From contig JANWZM010000003.1 in NCBI GenBank assembly GCA_025054635.1, forward strand, positions 1-33,503: a stretch of DNA of 33,503 bases, written 5' to 3'. Position numbers and translations under genes: made by a program. Origin of the DNA: Thermoflexales bacterium. GTDB taxonomy: Bacteria; Chloroflexota; Anaerolineae; J036; Brachytrichaceae. This document shows positions 1-8,845 of the stretch, in pieces. Each line of letters starts with the position of its first letter. The first letter of the stretch is position 1. A model generated the notes under the pieces. The model was not told where the DNA came from. It searched no databases and saw only the letters and a list, made by a program, of their open reading frames with translations.

Positions 1-9
1 TGCCACGGA

Positions 10-3000
10 CTACATCACAACGCCTTCCAACCGATCCTCAAGGTCAGCGTAGATCGCCTTCAGTGACTCGATTGTTGTCTCGTCAGCTTGCCACAAGCCG
101 CGCCCGTTGGCTTCCAGCAGGCGCCCGACGATGTTGCGCATCGCCTGTGGATTAACGCGGGTCAGCCGTTCGCGCATCGCCGGGTCAAGCGCATACGTCT
201 GCGCCGCCGCAGCGTATGTCCAGTCGTCAACCGCGTGGCTCACCGCGTCCCAGCCGAGCAGGTAGGTGAAGCGATTGCTGATCTCGGCTGCGCCACTGTG
301 ACCGTGTTTCAACATGCCCTCGTACCAGCGCGGGTTGAGCAGCTTGGAGCGATATTCCACGCGCAACACCCGGTCGAGGTCATCGATGCGCACGTCCGAG
401 GTGAAGGTCTCGACGTAGTTCAACTTGACCGCTGTGCCGCTGTGCTTCCGCGCTGCTAAGTGCAGCGCCCCAGAGGACGAGAAGTAGTGGTCAATGTCGG
501 TGACGCCGAACTCGACCGAGTCCACTGCATGCGCGACGCGACCGACCGTGCCCAGCAGCCGCTCGAGCACCGCGCGCGCAGGTTGACCGCAGCGCCCGCC
601 GCCGTAGGCATAGGCGTTGCGCCGCACGAAGGTCTGCGCTAACTCGTCCTCGCTCTCCCACGCGGAATCTTCTACAAGGTCGTCCACGTACGTGCCGTAT
701 TGACCAGGCGGCTGAGTGAACAAGCGCGCTGTTGCCTCTTCAAAGGTCATCCCAGCGCTCAACGCCTCTTGGACGTGCTTCTTGATGTAGTTCATCTCGG
801 CAGGCTCTTCCGCTCGCGCTGCGTCGCGCACCAGTCGGTCGAGGTGATCCATCAAGTGCTCGAAGGTGTCGCGGAAGATCGGGCTGAGCTGCATCAACAC
901 GTCAATCCGCGGGCGACCCAGTTCAGACAACGGGATCAGCTCATAGTGGCTGATCTTGCCCTGACCGTCGTAGCTCGGTCGCGCGCCGATCAAGCCCAAC
1001 ACAACAGCAATCGCCTCGCCTTTGGTCTTGATCGTGTCCAGTCCCCAGATCACCTGGGCGATAGTCTCGGGGTAAGCACCGTTGTTCTCTTCCAGGTGCC
1101 GGGTGAGCAGCGCCTCTGCGATCTGCACGCCGCGCCGGTAGGCAAGCTCGCTGGGGATGCGCCAGGAGTCAACGGCATGGATGTTGCGCCCAGTGGGCAA
1201 CACGTTCAAGCCGTCGCGGATCAAGTCGCCGCCTGGCGCTGGCGGGATGTAGCGCCCGCTCAACCCGCGCACAAGTGCCTCAAGCTCGCCGTGGTTGTCG
1301 CTGAGCAGCTGTGCCATGGCGCGCCCAAGCCGTGCTGCCTCGCCAAGCGCCAGAGCGTCTTCAGGCACGATAGACGCACCATTTGCCGTTGCTGCGTGCA
1401 GGGCAACGGCTGGGGAGTCACCGCGAAAGACCGCGCGCTCGACGAAAGTGCGGCACGCCTCGTCCACTTGTTCGCGCAGCGCAAGCGCCCTCGCGCTGCC
1501 CTGGCGCGCATGCGCGCACAATTCGGCGTAAGACAGCCCCGGCTCACCGTGCTGGAGCTGGCGCAGCAGCACATCTGCCAAACCGCGCCCGCTGCTGCGC
1601 GCTTTGAGCGCCTCGGTCACGGTGACGAGCTGTGAATCCATCGGAGGCGCTTCTCCAAAAGTGTGCAGCGAGGCGGTGATCAAACGCTGCTCAAGGTCGC
1701 GCACATAGGCATATAGGCGTGAGGCGTAGTCGCTGAACGTCTCGCCACGCAAGCGCGGGCAGTCGGTGTCGAGATTCGCCAACGCCACCTTCTGCAAAAT
1801 CGCCTCCTCAAGCGCGGGGTCGCTCTCGCCCTGCTGCTCCAACAGGCGCTCGCGGTAGTCCTGGAGCATGTCTTTAAGCGCAGCAAGTTCTTTGTACAAC
1901 CCTGCACGCGCCATCGGCGGCACTGCATGCGAGAGCATGACCGCGTAGCCGCGTCGCTTAGCGATGTTCGCCTCACTCGGGTTGTTCATCGGGTAGAGGT
2001 AGAACTGCGGCAGTTCACCGAGCAGCGCATCGGGCCAGCAACTGCGCGTCATGCCGAGCTGCAAACCAGGCATCCACTCCGCTGACCCGTGCATCCCGAC
2101 ATGGACAAGGGCATGAGCGCCAAATCCACGGCTGATCCAGCGATAGAACGCTAAGTACTGATGATGCGGCGTGTTCTCTTTGTCGAAGAGCAGCCGCATC
2201 GGGTCACCAGCTACGCCGAGGCGCGGCTGGACGCCAACGTAGATGTTGCCAAAGCGCAGCCCACCGATGAAGACCGCCTCGCGCCCTGCCGGAGCAATGT
2301 CGCCGGGATACGCACCCCAGCGCTCCTCGACGCGGTCGCGCTCGCGCGGCGTCGTCCAAGCCTTGAACTCATCCCAGGTGACGCACAAACCGCCTGCGCT
2401 TGGGGTTGTCGCCAGCTCGAGCTGCTCCATCAGCGCTTCAGGGGTCTCAGGAAGCTCGCCGACCGTGTAACCCTCCGCCTTGAGGCGGCGGAGGATGTTC
2501 AGCAGTGAGCGCGGCACGTCAAGCAACGCAGCCGTTGCCTTCTTGCCCAAGCCTGGCGGGTAGTCATACACCACAAAGGCGACTTTCTTATCGCGGTTAG
2601 GCGTGTGGCGCAGACGCGCCCAGTTGCGCACAAGCGTGATCAAGCGCTGCACGCGGTCTGGGGCGACCTCGAAGCGCCCGTTGTTCACTGCGCCGATCAC
2701 CACAGGGTCAACTGCACCGTCCATCTCGGGCAAGGCATACAGCGCGGCAGCCTGCATTGGACCGACGCCGTGCCTGCTCCAGGAGACGAAATCCTGCACA
2801 TACAGCGGCTGCGCGACGATGTAAGGCGCGTCCAACCGCTCCAGAATGCTGATTGCTGCGTCGCGGTGGACGCCGGGGCTGGTCGAGCCAGCCGGACCAC
2901 CAACCAGGGCAAACCCAATTGTGCTGACCAGCGCATCTACCGGTTCGTGCGCCAACCAGTCGCGCACAACCACATGTCCTTCGACACCAGCGACGAACAC

Positions 3001-3822
3001 GGGTAGAACGTCGAAGTTCGCTGACTCCATCTCGCGGATGAGATGGTCAATGTAGCCGCGCTCCTGCATCAGGTGCTTGCGGAAGAAAAGCAGGGCGACG
3101 CGCGCCTCGGGTTGGTCTCGGCGCTTTCCACGGCTGCGCTTCTTTTGCCAGTCCCGATAGCTGCGGATGTCCCTGAAGAAGTCCTGCGCCTCGGGGTGAT
3201 ACACCCCCATCATCGGCACCTCGACGACAGGTTGCACTTGCACTGACGGGTCGAAGTACTCATGCAGGATGAAGCGGAACATGTTGCTGACGTTGACTGC
3301 CAGCGGCTGGTTCCAGTAGATGTTCACCTGCATCCAGTTCTTAAAGTCGCGCGCCTTTGCTGGCATGAAGCGCATCATGGTTTGCATCAGCTTCATCAGC
3401 TTGGTGTAGCCGTAGAGCGTGTCCTCGTCGCGACCGCGCACCAGCATGCGCGCGACTTTCTTGATCGGCTCGGGCATACCGCCTTTCTGCCCTGGCTTCT
3501 GCGCCACCACGTAGTCGCCCACGCGGTTCAGCGCCATCACTTCGGGCATAGACTCGAAGGCGAAGATCGTCTTTGCCTGCGAGCGCTCCACCTGCTCGCG
3601 CAGCCAATCCGCCTGATCTTTGAAGTTGATCATTGAGATGAACAGGCAGTCGGCGTCTTGAATGGCGCGGGCAAGCACTGGGTCTTTGCGTTCCAGTTCC
3701 CACTCAGTGAACTGGGACAAATTCGCCACGGGCGCGAGGTCTGCTTTGACCTCGTCCCAGGTGCGCTTGTTGAAATGCTCCAAGCCGACGATGGCGACGA
3801 TACTTGGCTTGCGTTCGGTCAT
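10..3822 (-). CDS. bchH: Magnesium chelatase subunit H (BchH)
   Basis: This is the large porphyrin-binding subunit of Mg-protoporphyrin IX chelatase, which inserts Mg2+ into protoporphyrin IX with ATP-driven help from BchI and BchD; it acts in the cytoplasm. The 1270-residue length fits the BchH/CobN family (about 1200-1300). The family motif HVGMHGSAEWMPG lies near residue 575, and the C-terminal part carries typical CobN/BchH blocks such as the GGGRCGQPAR region. The ATG at 3822 follows an AAGGA about 4 bases upstream, with a further AGGAGG beyond it. The gene is last in the operon, 27 nt after bchD. CobN (cobaltochelatase) is the main paralogue to exclude; the adjoining bchI, bchD and bchF favour BchH. 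Confidence 0.94.
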   Translation of the reverse strand: MTERKPSIVAIVGLEHFNKRTWDEVKADLAPVANLSQFTEWELERKDPVLARAIQDADCLFISMINFKDQADWLREQVERSQAKTIFAFESMPEVMALNRVGDYVVAQKPGQKGGMPEPIKKVARMLVRGRDEDTLYGYTKLMKLMQTMMRFMPAKARDFKNWMQVNIYWNQPLAVNVSNMFRFILHEYFDPSVQVQPVVEVPMMGVYHPEAQDFFRDIRSYRDWQKKRSRGKRRDQPEARVALLFFRKHLMQERGYIDHLIREMESANFDVLPVFVAGVEGHVVVRDWLAHEPVDALVSTIGFALVGGPAGSTSPGVHRDAAISILERLDAPYIVAQPLYVQDFVSWSRHGVGPMQAAALYALPEMDGAVDPVVIGAVNNGRFEVAPDRVQRLITLVRNWARLRHTPNRDKKVAFVVYDYPPGLGKKATAALLDVPRSLLNILRRLKAEGYTVGELPETPEALMEQLELATTPSAGGLCVTWDEFKAWTTPRERDRVEERWGAYPGDIAPAGREAVFIGGLRFGNIYVGVQPRLGVAGDPMRLLFDKENTPHHQYLAFYRWISRGFGAHALVHVGMHGSAEWMPGLQLGMTRSCWPDALLGELPQFYLYPMNNPSEANIAKRRGYAVMLSHAVPPMARAGLYKELAALKDMLQDYRERLLEQQGESDPALEEAILQKVALANLDTDCPRLRGETFSDYASRLYAYVRDLEQRLITASLHTFGEAPPMDSQLVTVTEALKARSSGRGLADVLLRQLQHGEPGLSYAELCAHARQGSARALALREQVDEACRTFVERAVFRGDSPAVALHAATANGASIVPEDALALGEAARLGRAMAQLLSDNHGELEALVRGLSGRYIPPAPGGDLIRDGLNVLPTGRNIHAVDSWRIPSELAYRRGVQIAEALLTRHLEENNGAYPETIAQVIWGLDTIKTKGEAIAVVLGLIGARPSYDGQGKISHYELIPLSELGRPRIDVLMQLSPIFRDTFEHLMDHLDRLVRDAARAEEPAEMNYIKKHVQEALSAGMTFEEATARLFTQPPGQYGTYVDDLVEDSAWESEDELAQTFVRRNAYAYGGGRCGQPARAVLERLLGTVGRVAHAVDSVEFGVTDIDHYFSSSGALHLAARKHSGTAVKLNYVETFTSDVRIDDLDRVLRVEYRSKLLNPRWYEGMLKHGHSGAAEISNRFTYLLGWDAVSHAVDDWTYAAAAQTYALDPAMRERLTRVNPQAMRNIVGRLLEANGRGLWQADETTIESLKAIYADLEDRLEGVVM

Positions 3823-3849
3823 CTGTCCTTGCTACCTCCTCCTGGAGAT

Positions 3850-5652
3850 TCACATAGCTAATGACTTACCTAGCGCCCGCGCGATGTGCTCGGCGCGGGC
3901 ATTGGGCAGATACACATAGCGCCCGCCTAGCCACTGGGCGAGCTGTTGTCCTTCGTTGCGCGACAGATAGTTCGCTTGTGTATCCACGACAACTGCGCTG
4001 ACCCCGTCAGCACGCAGGCGCGCAGCAAGCTGCTGAATTTCCTCGCGCAATTGCTGGCGGTCGCTCGGCACGGCACGCACGCCGATGTTGGCGCGCCCGT
4101 CAGTCATCAGCACCAGCGCGACATGTGCAACACCGCGCTCGCGCGCCTGTCGGGCGAGTTGCCAAGCAGTCAGCAACGCTGAGGCGAGGGGTGTGCCGCC
4201 GCCTGTGGGCAGCACGTCGAGTTCGCGCTTGGCGCGCTCGACGCTTTGCGAAGGGGGCAGCAGCACTTGCGCGCCCTGTCCGCGAAAGGCGATCAGCGCA
4301 ACTTGGTCGCGGTGCACGTAGGCATCTTGCAGCAGCCGTATCGCGGCTCCCTTTGCCTCGCGCATTCGGTTGATCGCCATCGAGCCGCTGGCGTCAACGG
4401 CGAAGATGTAAAGCGTGCCTGCTTTGTCGCGGTAGCGCTTGAGGCGCAGATCGTTGCGGCGAATGTGCACGCGGGCGCTGCTTTCGCTCCCGCGGCGCAA
4501 GCGCTGCCACGGAGCAGCCGCAGTCAGCGTCGGCAGCAGGGCAACATGCCCTGAGCGCGGGTCACCCGGAACTGCGCGCACGAAACGCCCGCGGCGCATG
4601 TTCAGCGTTGCGCCTCGGCTGCCGCGCCGACCACGCTGGTGAGCTGCAAAGGGCAGCTCAAGCAGGTCAGGAGGCAAAAGCGCCTGCGCTGCTTCGAGCA
4701 GCAGCTCGCGGGGTGTCTCCGGCTCTTTAGAGGATGTCTCTCCCTCGTCCCTGTCAAGGGCGTTCGACGCGCTACGAGGAGAGGGCTGTGCAGCAGGCAG
4801 TGAGTCGGCAGGACGCTGAGTTGCGCGCGGAATGAGCACAAGCCGCAGCGCCAGACGCAGATCATCTTCATCCACTGCATCGCGCCCCTCGAGGGCGGCG
4901 CTAGCGAGCGCTGCGTGAACTGCGAACAAGTCGGCGCGGTTGCCCTCTACGCCAAGCGCGAGCGCTGCTTGCATCAGCGCTGCGATCTGGTCTTCAGCGA
5001 TCTGAACTTGGCGTAGGCGCTCGCGGGCGGCATGGATCATCCCGCGCAGCAACTCAGTCTCACCCTCGTCCTGTGGAGGACGTAGGTTGCGCCGCACCAC
5101 CTCAGCGCGCAGAGCAGCCTCAGTTCGGGCTGCAAGCGGCACAATCAACCCCACCCGATCCAGCAACCCTGGCGGCACGTCACCTTCGTCGGGGTCATAC
5201 GTGCCGACCAGCATGAACTGCGCTGGGTAGATTGTGCTCAGCCCCTCGCGCTCCACGCGCACCCAGCCAGCGCTCAACGCCTCAGCGACGTGCGCCGCGG
5301 TCGCTCGCTCCAGCAGATTCAAGTTGTCCACATACAGCACGCCAGCATGCGCGCGCGCGAGCAATCCTGGCTGAAGAATCGGTCTGCCAGCGACCAAAGT
5401 TGCCTCCAAATCAACCCCACCTAACAGGCGGTCTTCAGTGACATTGAGCGGCAATTCAACAAACGGCGTGCTGTCTGGCAATAGCGCAGCAAAGGCGCGC
5501 GCCAAGGTGGACTTGCCGCTGCCTGCGCGCGCGGCGACGATGACGCCGCTCAGCAACGGGTTGACCGCCAGCAGCAGCAACGCCTGCCGCGCTGTGTCCA
5601 GCCCAACCAGTTGGGCGAAGGAAAGCGGGGCAGGCAGGGCAGTGCTCATCAT
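3850..5652 (-). CDS. bchD: Magnesium chelatase subunit D (BchD)
   Basis: This is the AAA+/von Willebrand A subunit that bridges BchI and BchH in the Mg-chelatase complex. The 600-residue protein has an N-terminal AAA+-like domain with a P-loop remnant (ARAGSGKS, about residues 40-50; the leading Gly is Ala) and a degenerate Walker B (LYVDNLNLL, Asn instead of the catalytic Glu). A linker rich in Pro and acidic residues follows at about 285-320. The C-terminal VWA domain has the MIDAS motif DASGSM near residue 418, GGGTPLAS near 482 and LMTDGRAN near 515. A weak ATPase site is normal for BchD. The ATG at 5652 overlaps the bchI stop by one base (TGATG), which indicates translational coupling. 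A second in-frame ATG follows directly. Confidence 0.94.
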   Translation of the reverse strand: MMSTALPAPLSFAQLVGLDTARQALLLLAVNPLLSGVIVAARAGSGKSTLARAFAALLPDSTPFVELPLNVTEDRLLGGVDLEATLVAGRPILQPGLLARAHAGVLYVDNLNLLERATAAHVAEALSAGWVRVEREGLSTIYPAQFMLVGTYDPDEGDVPPGLLDRVGLIVPLAARTEAALRAEVVRRNLRPPQDEGETELLRGMIHAARERLRQVQIAEDQIAALMQAALALGVEGNRADLFAVHAALASAALEGRDAVDEDDLRLALRLVLIPRATQRPADSLPAAQPSPRSASNALDRDEGETSSKEPETPRELLLEAAQALLPPDLLELPFAAHQRGRRGSRGATLNMRRGRFVRAVPGDPRSGHVALLPTLTAAAPWQRLRRGSESSARVHIRRNDLRLKRYRDKAGTLYIFAVDASGSMAINRMREAKGAAIRLLQDAYVHRDQVALIAFRGQGAQVLLPPSQSVERAKRELDVLPTGGGTPLASALLTAWQLARQARERGVAHVALVLMTDGRANIGVRAVPSDRQQLREEIQQLAARLRADGVSAVVVDTQANYLSRNEGQQLAQWLGGRYVYLPNARAEHIARALGKSLAM

Positions 5653-6749
5653 CAGACTACAAACGCGGCTGGTGCAGTAGGCACCTGAAGGGCGTGGTGA
5701 TTACGCTGGGCGAGCAGCTCGCTGGCTGCCTGAGCCACTTTGTCGCCAGCGTCCGTCGTCTCCAGCGGGTCACGGCGCAGCCGATGGCGCAGCGCCGGCA
5801 CGGCGACGCGCTGCACGTCATTCAGGGCGACCAGCGAGCGTCCTTCCAGCGCAGCGAGCGCGCATGCAGCCCGCGCCAGCGTCAGCTCACCCCGATGCCC
5901 GTCCACATTCAGCCTCATGCACAGCTCCGCCGCAAACATCAAGGCGTCGTCTGGAATGACCACGGAGGGCAAGCGCTTCTGGGCTGCGACGATGCGACGT
6001 TGCAAGGCGCGCTGCTTGGGCAGCCACTGGGCATGAAAGGCAGCTGGGTCTGCGTCAAATGCTCGCCGACGGCGGACGATCTCCATGCGCTGCTCCAAGT
6101 CGGTGAGGGTGACGATGCGCGCGTGCAAGCCAAACCGGTCGAGCAATTGCGGGCGCAACTCGCCCTCTTCAGGATTTCCCGAGCCAACTAGAACAAAGCG
6201 CGCTGGGTGGCGGACACTGATGCCCTCGCGCTCGACGACGTTCCAACCGCTGGCAGCGACGTCGAGCAGCACGTCAACCAGGTGATCTTCAAGCAGATTG
6301 ACCTCGTCTATGTAAAGAAAGCCGCGGTTGGCTTGTGCCAGCAGCCCGGGTTGGAAGCGCTTGACGCCCTGGGTCAAGGCTGCCTCGATGTCAATCGTGC
6401 CGCACACGCGGTCTTCCGTCGCGCCGAGCGGCAAATCCACGACGGGCACAGGGATCTTCTCGGCTTTGCCTGCGCGCGAGTGAATCCCTGTCAGAGCAAG
6501 CAAGGGGTCATGCTCAGGCACATCCTCGGGGGCGCGGTTGAAGGGGTCGCCAGCTAAGCGGCGGATCATCGGCAACACGTCAGCCAGCGCGCGCACGGCG
6601 GTGCTTTTGCCTGTGCCGCGATGACCCATGATCATCACGCCGCCGATCCTTGGATCGACGACGTTGAGCAGCAGGCAGAGTTTCATCTCCTCCTGCCCGA
6701 CGATGGCAGTGAAGGGATATGCACGCGCGTTGGTGTCAGGTGGGCTCAT
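5652..6749 (-). CDS. bchI: Magnesium chelatase ATPase subunit I (BchI)
   Basis: This is the AAA+ ATPase motor of Mg-chelatase; it forms rings with BchD and drives Mg2+ insertion by BchH. With the start at 6749 the protein is 365 residues. It shows Walker A GHRGTGKS (about 42-49), Walker B FLYIDEVNLL, and the family stretches LPLGATEDRVCGTIDIE and LVGSGNPEEGELRPQLLDRFGL. I chose the ATG at 6749 over an upstream one at 6812 because it makes a 4-base ATGA overlap with the bchF stop and because the longer version only adds non-conserved sequence. Its intact ATPase motifs contrast with the degenerate ones in BchD. Confidence 0.95.
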   Translation of the reverse strand: MSPPDTNARAYPFTAIVGQEEMKLCLLLNVVDPRIGGVMIMGHRGTGKSTAVRALADVLPMIRRLAGDPFNRAPEDVPEHDPLLALTGIHSRAGKAEKIPVPVVDLPLGATEDRVCGTIDIEAALTQGVKRFQPGLLAQANRGFLYIDEVNLLEDHLVDVLLDVAASGWNVVEREGISVRHPARFVLVGSGNPEEGELRPQLLDRFGLHARIVTLTDLEQRMEIVRRRRAFDADPAAFHAQWLPKQRALQRRIVAAQKRLPSVVIPDDALMFAAELCMRLNVDGHRGELTLARAACALAALEGRSLVALNDVQRVAVPALRHRLRRDPLETTDAGDKVAQAASELLAQRNHHALQVPTAPAAFVV

Positions 6750-7216
6750 TGCACGTTGGAAAGCTGTAGCCGAGCCAAACGGCGCTGGCGGGCAGCGCGC
6801 GCGCCACGCCAAGCAAATTGCACAAAGTTCAGCACATACGTTGCTAATGCAACGCCCATGATTGCCATTTGGGTCATGCGGTCAGCACCGAGCATCAGCG
6901 CAAGCAGATACGCGGTGTTGCCCGTCAGCGAGATCACGTTGCCGATGTCCTCCCAGAACATTTGGCGCGCCAGGAAAGGCTTGCCAAAGACCTCTTCCTC
7001 CCATGCCATGCCAGTCACAGTCATGAAGTAAAGCATCAGCACCTTCGCCACGCAGACAACGGTGGTCAGCGCGTAGTCCTGACCCGTGGTGACAAAGCGC
7101 AGCACAAGCACTAGGCTGGCGAGGAAGATGAGGAACTGGATGAGGGCGCCGACGCCCTGCACAGGTGTCCACAGGGATTCGTTGCGGCGTTTGAGTTGCT
7201 CAGGCGTGTAGTCCAT
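6746..7216 (-). CDS. bchF: 2-vinyl bacteriochlorophyllide hydratase (BchF)
   Basis: BchF hydrates the C3 vinyl group of (bacterio)chlorophyllide to 1-hydroxyethyl on the route to bacteriochlorophylls. The 156-residue protein is a small membrane protein with about four hydrophobic segments. It carries the family opening YTPEQLKRRNESLWTPVQG and the conserved blocks VTGMAWEEEVFGK and FFWEDI-like MFWEDIGNVISL, which I recognise from the BCHF family (Pfam PF07284). I preferred the ATG at 7216 to one at 7258 because a GGGA Shine-Dalgarno (within AAAGGGAAA) sits just upstream and the protein then begins at the conserved YTPEQ. The stop overlaps bchI (ATGA). Few other families look like this, so confidence is good even without a search. 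Confidence 0.88.
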   Translation of the reverse strand: MDYTPEQLKRRNESLWTPVQGVGALIQFLIFLASLVLVLRFVTTGQDYALTTVVCVAKVLMLYFMTVTGMAWEEEVFGKPFLARQMFWEDIGNVISLTGNTAYLLALMLGADRMTQMAIMGVALATYVLNFVQFAWRGARAARQRRLARLQLSNVQ

Positions 7217-7234
7217 CAGATATTTCCCTTTTGC

Positions 7235-7404
7235 GGGGGATGCTCCGTTGCAGCCCACTTACCGCGACCACACGGCGCGTTGGATGCCCTCACCCTCTAC
7301 GCCGCTCTCTCTGTGGGAGAGGGGCATAGGGGTGAGAGCAAAGTGATGCGCTGCACTTCCTGTGTTCAGGTCTGAGCGCAGGTCTGCACTGCAGGAGCAT
7401 CCCC
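7235..7404. repeat. 170-bp intergenic element with inverted ends
   Basis: The spacer between the BCD carrier gene and bchF is bounded by an 11-base inverted repeat: GGGGATGCTCC at 7236-7246 and GGAGCATCCCC at 7394-7404. A TGCAG follows a little inside both arms. A separate palindrome sits in the middle. The layout resembles a small non-autonomous element or a structured mRNA spacer inside the pigment operon. No transposase is present, and flanking target-site duplications are not evident. Confidence 0.45.
7289..7336. repeat. Imperfect palindrome in the carrier-bchF spacer
   Basis: The left arm at 7289-7311 begins CTCACCCTCTACGCC, and the right arm at 7315-7336 ends CATAGGGGTGAG. They pair over about 22 columns with roughly three mismatches and one bulge around a very short loop. 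The CTCACCC...GGGTGAG pattern with CTCTCC/GGAGAG cores resembles dispersed palindromic repeats found between genes in many GC-rich bacteria. In the transcript it would form a hairpin downstream of the carrier gene and could act in mRNA stability or partial termination. No U-tract follows it. Confidence 0.5.
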
Positions 7405-7414
7405 ACCGTGACCG

Positions 7415-8839
7415 CTAGGCAGTTGCTTCCATCGTGGCTACGAGCTGCTCACGAGTTAGTCTGCGGAAGCGCTCGACGCTGACATGCGAGACCAGGCTGA
7501 TGCTGATCAGGCACATGCCGATGGCGACGACAAAGATGAAGCTATACGAAGCCTCGAAGTTGCCCGTCAGTTGGATGCCGATGTCGCGCAAGCTGCCGCC
7601 GACAAGCTGGGCAAAGCCGTTTGCCAGTGCCTGTGCCATTCCCCAAGCGCCCATCAGCGAGCCAGTCTCCCCAGGGACGGTCATGTCCATCATCATCGAA
7701 AGTGAGCCGACGTTGAATACGCCCATGCCAATGCCTAGCACGGCGATGCCTGCAAACATCACTGGCAGCAGGTGAGCCAACGCCGAGAGCGCAAGCAGGG
7801 CAAAGCCCAACGCCGAGGTCAGCAACCCCCAGTCAGCGATCTGGCGTTTCGGGATCGGGAACTTGCTGGCGACGATGCCCATCACCAACATGGCGAGGAT
7901 CGTGCCCATGCCCATGATCGGCTGGAACTGGGCTGTCTGCCGCGGCGCAAGCTTGAACACGTCCGCGCCAAACGGCTCAAGGATGTTGTCCTGCAGGAAC
8001 AGGGCAAAGATCGAGGTGACGATGAAGAAGAAGAACAGGCGCGCCTGCGGATTGACGAAGATGCGCGCATATGCCTCCCGAATCCTGAGCGGCGGCTGCT
8101 GTGCCGAATGTGCTCGCTCCGCAGAGCTGAGCTTAGGTTCGAGACCCAGCAGGGGCAATAGCCCAACAAGTGCGACCACAGGTCCGACCAAGAAGAAGGC
8201 GGGCATCAGTCGAACTGCCGTCGCGCTGCGAATGGCAGCGCACTCAGCCGTGGTGCAGCTCGGAGGAGCGCCTGCTTGGGTGTCAGCAATTTGCAGAACG
8301 ATTGAGCTGACGATGCCGCTGATGACGATGAAGACGATCTGGAACAGCCAGACGGTCGCGACAACGGCGGGTCGGTTGCGCTTGCCTTCTGTTAGCTCCG
8401 CGATCAAGGTGTTATGCGCGTCGCCGTTCATGGCGAAGCCCAGACCGAACAGCGACATGGACGCCACCATCAGCGCTAGCCCGAGGACACTGCGGGTCTC
8501 TGAGTAGTAGATCGCAGCGTGGGGCAACGGCACAAGCGCCAAGGTGGCAAGCAGCAAGCCGAACACCATCATTGGCGTGCGGCGCAAGCCGAACCAGGAA
8601 CGACGATCTGCATATCGCCCTGCCCATACTTGGAAGACATTCATCAGGCGATACAACAGGAAAAGCGCGCCGATCAACCCTGCGGCAATCGCCAGCTCGT
8701 TGATCATCACGCGGTTGAACACGCTCAGCAGCAGCGTGAACGCGTAGGCGACGCCAAGTTTGGGGAGCGTCAGCCGAACGATGGTGAGTAGGGGCGTCTT
8801 GTCAGACGGGTGAGAAGAACGCATAGATGAGGCAGACAT
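7415..8839 (-). CDS. BCD-family MFS transporter (PucC/LhaA-like)
   Basis: This 474-residue protein has about twelve predicted transmembrane helices. Its N-terminal block (LGVAYAFTLLLSVFNRVMINEL) and the stretch YRLMNVFQVWAGRYADRRSWFGLRRTPMM match the bacteriochlorophyll-delivery family (PucC, LhaA, Pfam PF03209) of the major facilitator superfamily. Family members assist light-harvesting complex assembly or pigment handling in phototrophs. The later block PGETGSLMGAWGMAQALANGFAQ is also typical. The ATG at 8839 is preceded by GGGAGGTG about 10 bases upstream, lying in the last codons of the preceding ORF. Its place ahead of bchF-I-D-H supports a pigment role; the exact substrate cannot be read from sequence. 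Confidence 0.88.
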   Translation of the reverse strand: MSASSMRSSHPSDKTPLLTIVRLTLPKLGVAYAFTLLLSVFNRVMINELAIAAGLIGALFLLYRLMNVFQVWAGRYADRRSWFGLRRTPMMVFGLLLATLALVPLPHAAIYYSETRSVLGLALMVASMSLFGLGFAMNGDAHNTLIAELTEGKRNRPAVVATVWLFQIVFIVISGIVSSIVLQIADTQAGAPPSCTTAECAAIRSATAVRLMPAFFLVGPVVALVGLLPLLGLEPKLSSAERAHSAQQPPLRIREAYARIFVNPQARLFFFFIVTSIFALFLQDNILEPFGADVFKLAPRQTAQFQPIMGMGTILAMLVMGIVASKFPIPKRQIADWGLLTSALGFALLALSALAHLLPVMFAGIAVLGIGMGVFNVGSLSMMMDMTVPGETGSLMGAWGMAQALANGFAQLVGGSLRDIGIQLTGNFEASYSFIFVVAIGMCLISISLVSHVSVERFRRLTREQLVATMEATA

Positions 8840-8845
8840 CAGAAC

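Noticed and set aside
700-1635. 311-codon plus-strand ORF opposite bchH
   Set aside because: It is the reverse-strand shadow of a strongly conserved bchH in GC-rich DNA, with no domain-like pattern.
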